From assembly GCA_965214695.1 (NCBI GenBank), contig OZ243967.1:992001-1056000 (forward strand): DNA of 64,000 nt, read 5' to 3'. Both the position numbers and the translations under genes were made by a program. Below, in pieces: positions 63,070-64,000 of this stretch (positions within the stretch are counted from its first letter, which is position 1; each line of letters opens with the position of its first letter). The DNA is from JAPOXR01 sp965214695 (lineage in GTDB: Bacteria > Pseudomonadota > Alphaproteobacteria > Rhodobacterales > Rhodobacteraceae). Under the pieces are notes generated by a model. That model made no database searches, was not told the DNA's origin, and saw only the letters and a list, made by a program, of their open reading frames with translations.

Positions 63070-63204
63070 TCAACTGTTGAAGACTGCCAGGAACACCAGC
63101 ACCAGCACCGATACCACGCAGACCCAGGCCGACAACCTGACAAAACCGGCAAAATCCCGCTGGTGTTCGCTGATATCCATCGAGCCATGCTTGTACTCGC
63201 CCAT
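63070..63204 (-). CDS. aa3-type cytochrome c oxidase subunit IV
   Basis: A 44-residue protein, MGEYKHGSMDISEHQRDFAG followed by one membrane helix (AWVCVVSVLVLVFLAVF). This matches the small bacterial subunit IV of aa3 oxidases, which is very conserved in length and in the YKHGSMD start. ATG 63204 is selected on that basis. It is usually encoded away from the main oxidase genes, as here. Confidence 0.9.
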   Translation of the reverse strand: MGEYKHGSMDISEHQRDFAGFVRLSAWVCVVSVLVLVFLAVFNS

Positions 63205-63284
63205 ATCCATTCCCCATACTCGCTTTCGGAGCATCCGCCCCGGAATTTCCAACGGACCCCTACTGCCGCAACCGTCCGGCAAAT

Positions 63285-64000
63285 TCAACCGCCCGGCGTC
63301 CTCGATCCCGCGTCACCGGCCACCCAGTGCCAGGCGCCATCATCGCCGCGAAACCGGGTAATCCGTCCGGCCAGCAACAGGTGGTTCAGATGGGCAACCG
63401 ATTCAGCCAGCGCAAACCCGAATTCGCCTTGACCGATCTCCCGCCTGAACAACAGCTGGAAGCACTGGATGGCGGTCCGCGGCTGCTCAAGCCCGGCGAC
63501 CAGCCGCTCAAGCGCCAAGACGTGATTCTCGGCAAGCTGCCGGAGCCGCAATGCCAGTCCCGAATAGGGCAGCTTGTGGCCGGACAGGACCAGCGGGCGA
63601 TTGTCGGCAATCTCCTGGAATCGCCGGCATGATTCCATCCAGTCCGACAGCGGGTCGGCATCGGGTTCGGTGACGTAGACTCCGATATTGGGTGAAATGT
63701 CGGCCAGGAACTGGTCACCGCCAACGACAAGTTCGCCGTCCCTGCTCCAGAATGTCGCGTGTTCGGGCGCATGCCCCCCTCCCGTCCGCACATCCCAACT
63801 CCGTCCACCGAACTCGATGCACTCGCCATCGGTGATTCGCCGGAATCCTGTCGGGATCTGATGGACGACATCGGCAAAATTGAAGGGTCTTTCCTTTTGC
63901 CGGGCCGCGATCGTCCTCGCGGATACCCCGGCATCGCGCATGAAGCCGATGGCTTCGGGCGTGTAATGCGTCTCAACGTCGAGTGTCAGCATTCTTGCCA
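63285..64000 (-). CDS. MBL-fold metallo-hydrolase (5' end outside window)
   Basis: The frame is open to the window edge, so the HxHxDH metal motif lies beyond it. Present here are GGHAPEHATFW and VVGGDQFL, with metal-ligand His and Asp, and VLSGHKLPYSGLALRLRQL with a later His, followed by a helical C-terminal part typical of the glyoxalase II-like MBL proteins of about 300-350 residues. Substrate unknown. Confidence 0.85.
   Translation of the reverse strand, partial: ARMLTLDVETHYTPEAIGFMRDAGVSARTIAARQKERPFNFADVVHQIPTGFRRITDGECIEFGGRSWDVRTGGGHAPEHATFWSRDGELVVGGDQFLADISPNIGVYVTEPDADPLSDWMESCRRFQEIADNRPLVLSGHKLPYSGLALRLRQLAENHVLALERLVAGLEQPRTAIQCFQLLFRREIGQGEFGFALAESVAHLNHLLLAGRITRFRGDDGAWHWVAGDAGSRTPGG

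Overview
The window is about 64 kb of GC-rich DNA from an alphaproteobacterium. The placement rests on gene content: TrcR (DUF1013), COQ9, a 44-residue aa3-type oxidase subunit IV, a membrane-anchored CycM-type cytochrome c, an aglEFGK-type alpha-glucoside transporter and a GlnD of the alphaproteobacterial length. Genus cannot be fixed from the sequence. Genes are densely packed, often with 1-4 bp start/stop overlaps, and most of the window is chromosomal and ordinary. It begins inside an ATPase gene and ends inside a metallo-beta-lactamase-fold gene.

Left part (0-27 kb) is catabolic and transport-rich. Positions 2766-10213 form one long operon: an NMT1/THI5-type ABC importer, a cytosine-deaminase-like amidohydrolase, an FAD-linked oxidase, two flavodoxin-fold NAD(P)H oxidoreductases and a creatininase-family hydrolase. 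This reads as uptake and breakdown of a small nitrogen compound, not matched to a known pathway here. Positions 11045-17643 hold an alpha-glucoside importer (aglEFGK order) divergent from a GH4 glucosidase. Next come a TesA-YbbA-YbbP-like cluster, a lipocalin-fold protein and a ureide (allantoin) degradation operon with a PuuE-UraD fusion.

Middle part (27-42 kb): glnD, a TctCBA tripartite tricarboxylate-type importer fused in one operon to an AtuA/DUF4387 enzyme pair, a hydrolase-OsmC fusion, heme genes hemC, hemE and hemF, then recR and dnaX. The usual ybaB gene is absent between dnaX and recR.

The segment 41.8-46.8 kb is the most irregular. Between dnaX and the signal recognition particle RNA gene ffs (44339-44425, found by its conserved core) lie an ankyrin-repeat gene, a small HTH gene and a short array of hairpin repeats with an exact 61-bp period that resembles a minimal type I-E CRISPR array without cas genes. 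Beyond ffs is an AAA ATPase/DUF4143 gene broken by one in-frame TAA, preceded by three 22-bp tandem repeats and nearly 1 kb without convincing genes.

Right part (46.8-64 kb) is core-like: nudC, pheA, cytochrome c, the yejABEF oligopeptide importer, a D-lyxose isomerase-like gene, a DacA-type carboxypeptidase with a SPOR-like tail, a HAD hydrolase, clpS, an SDR-family protein lacking its catalytic lysine, trcR, a quinone oxidoreductase, COQ9, rpsU and the oxidase subunit IV.
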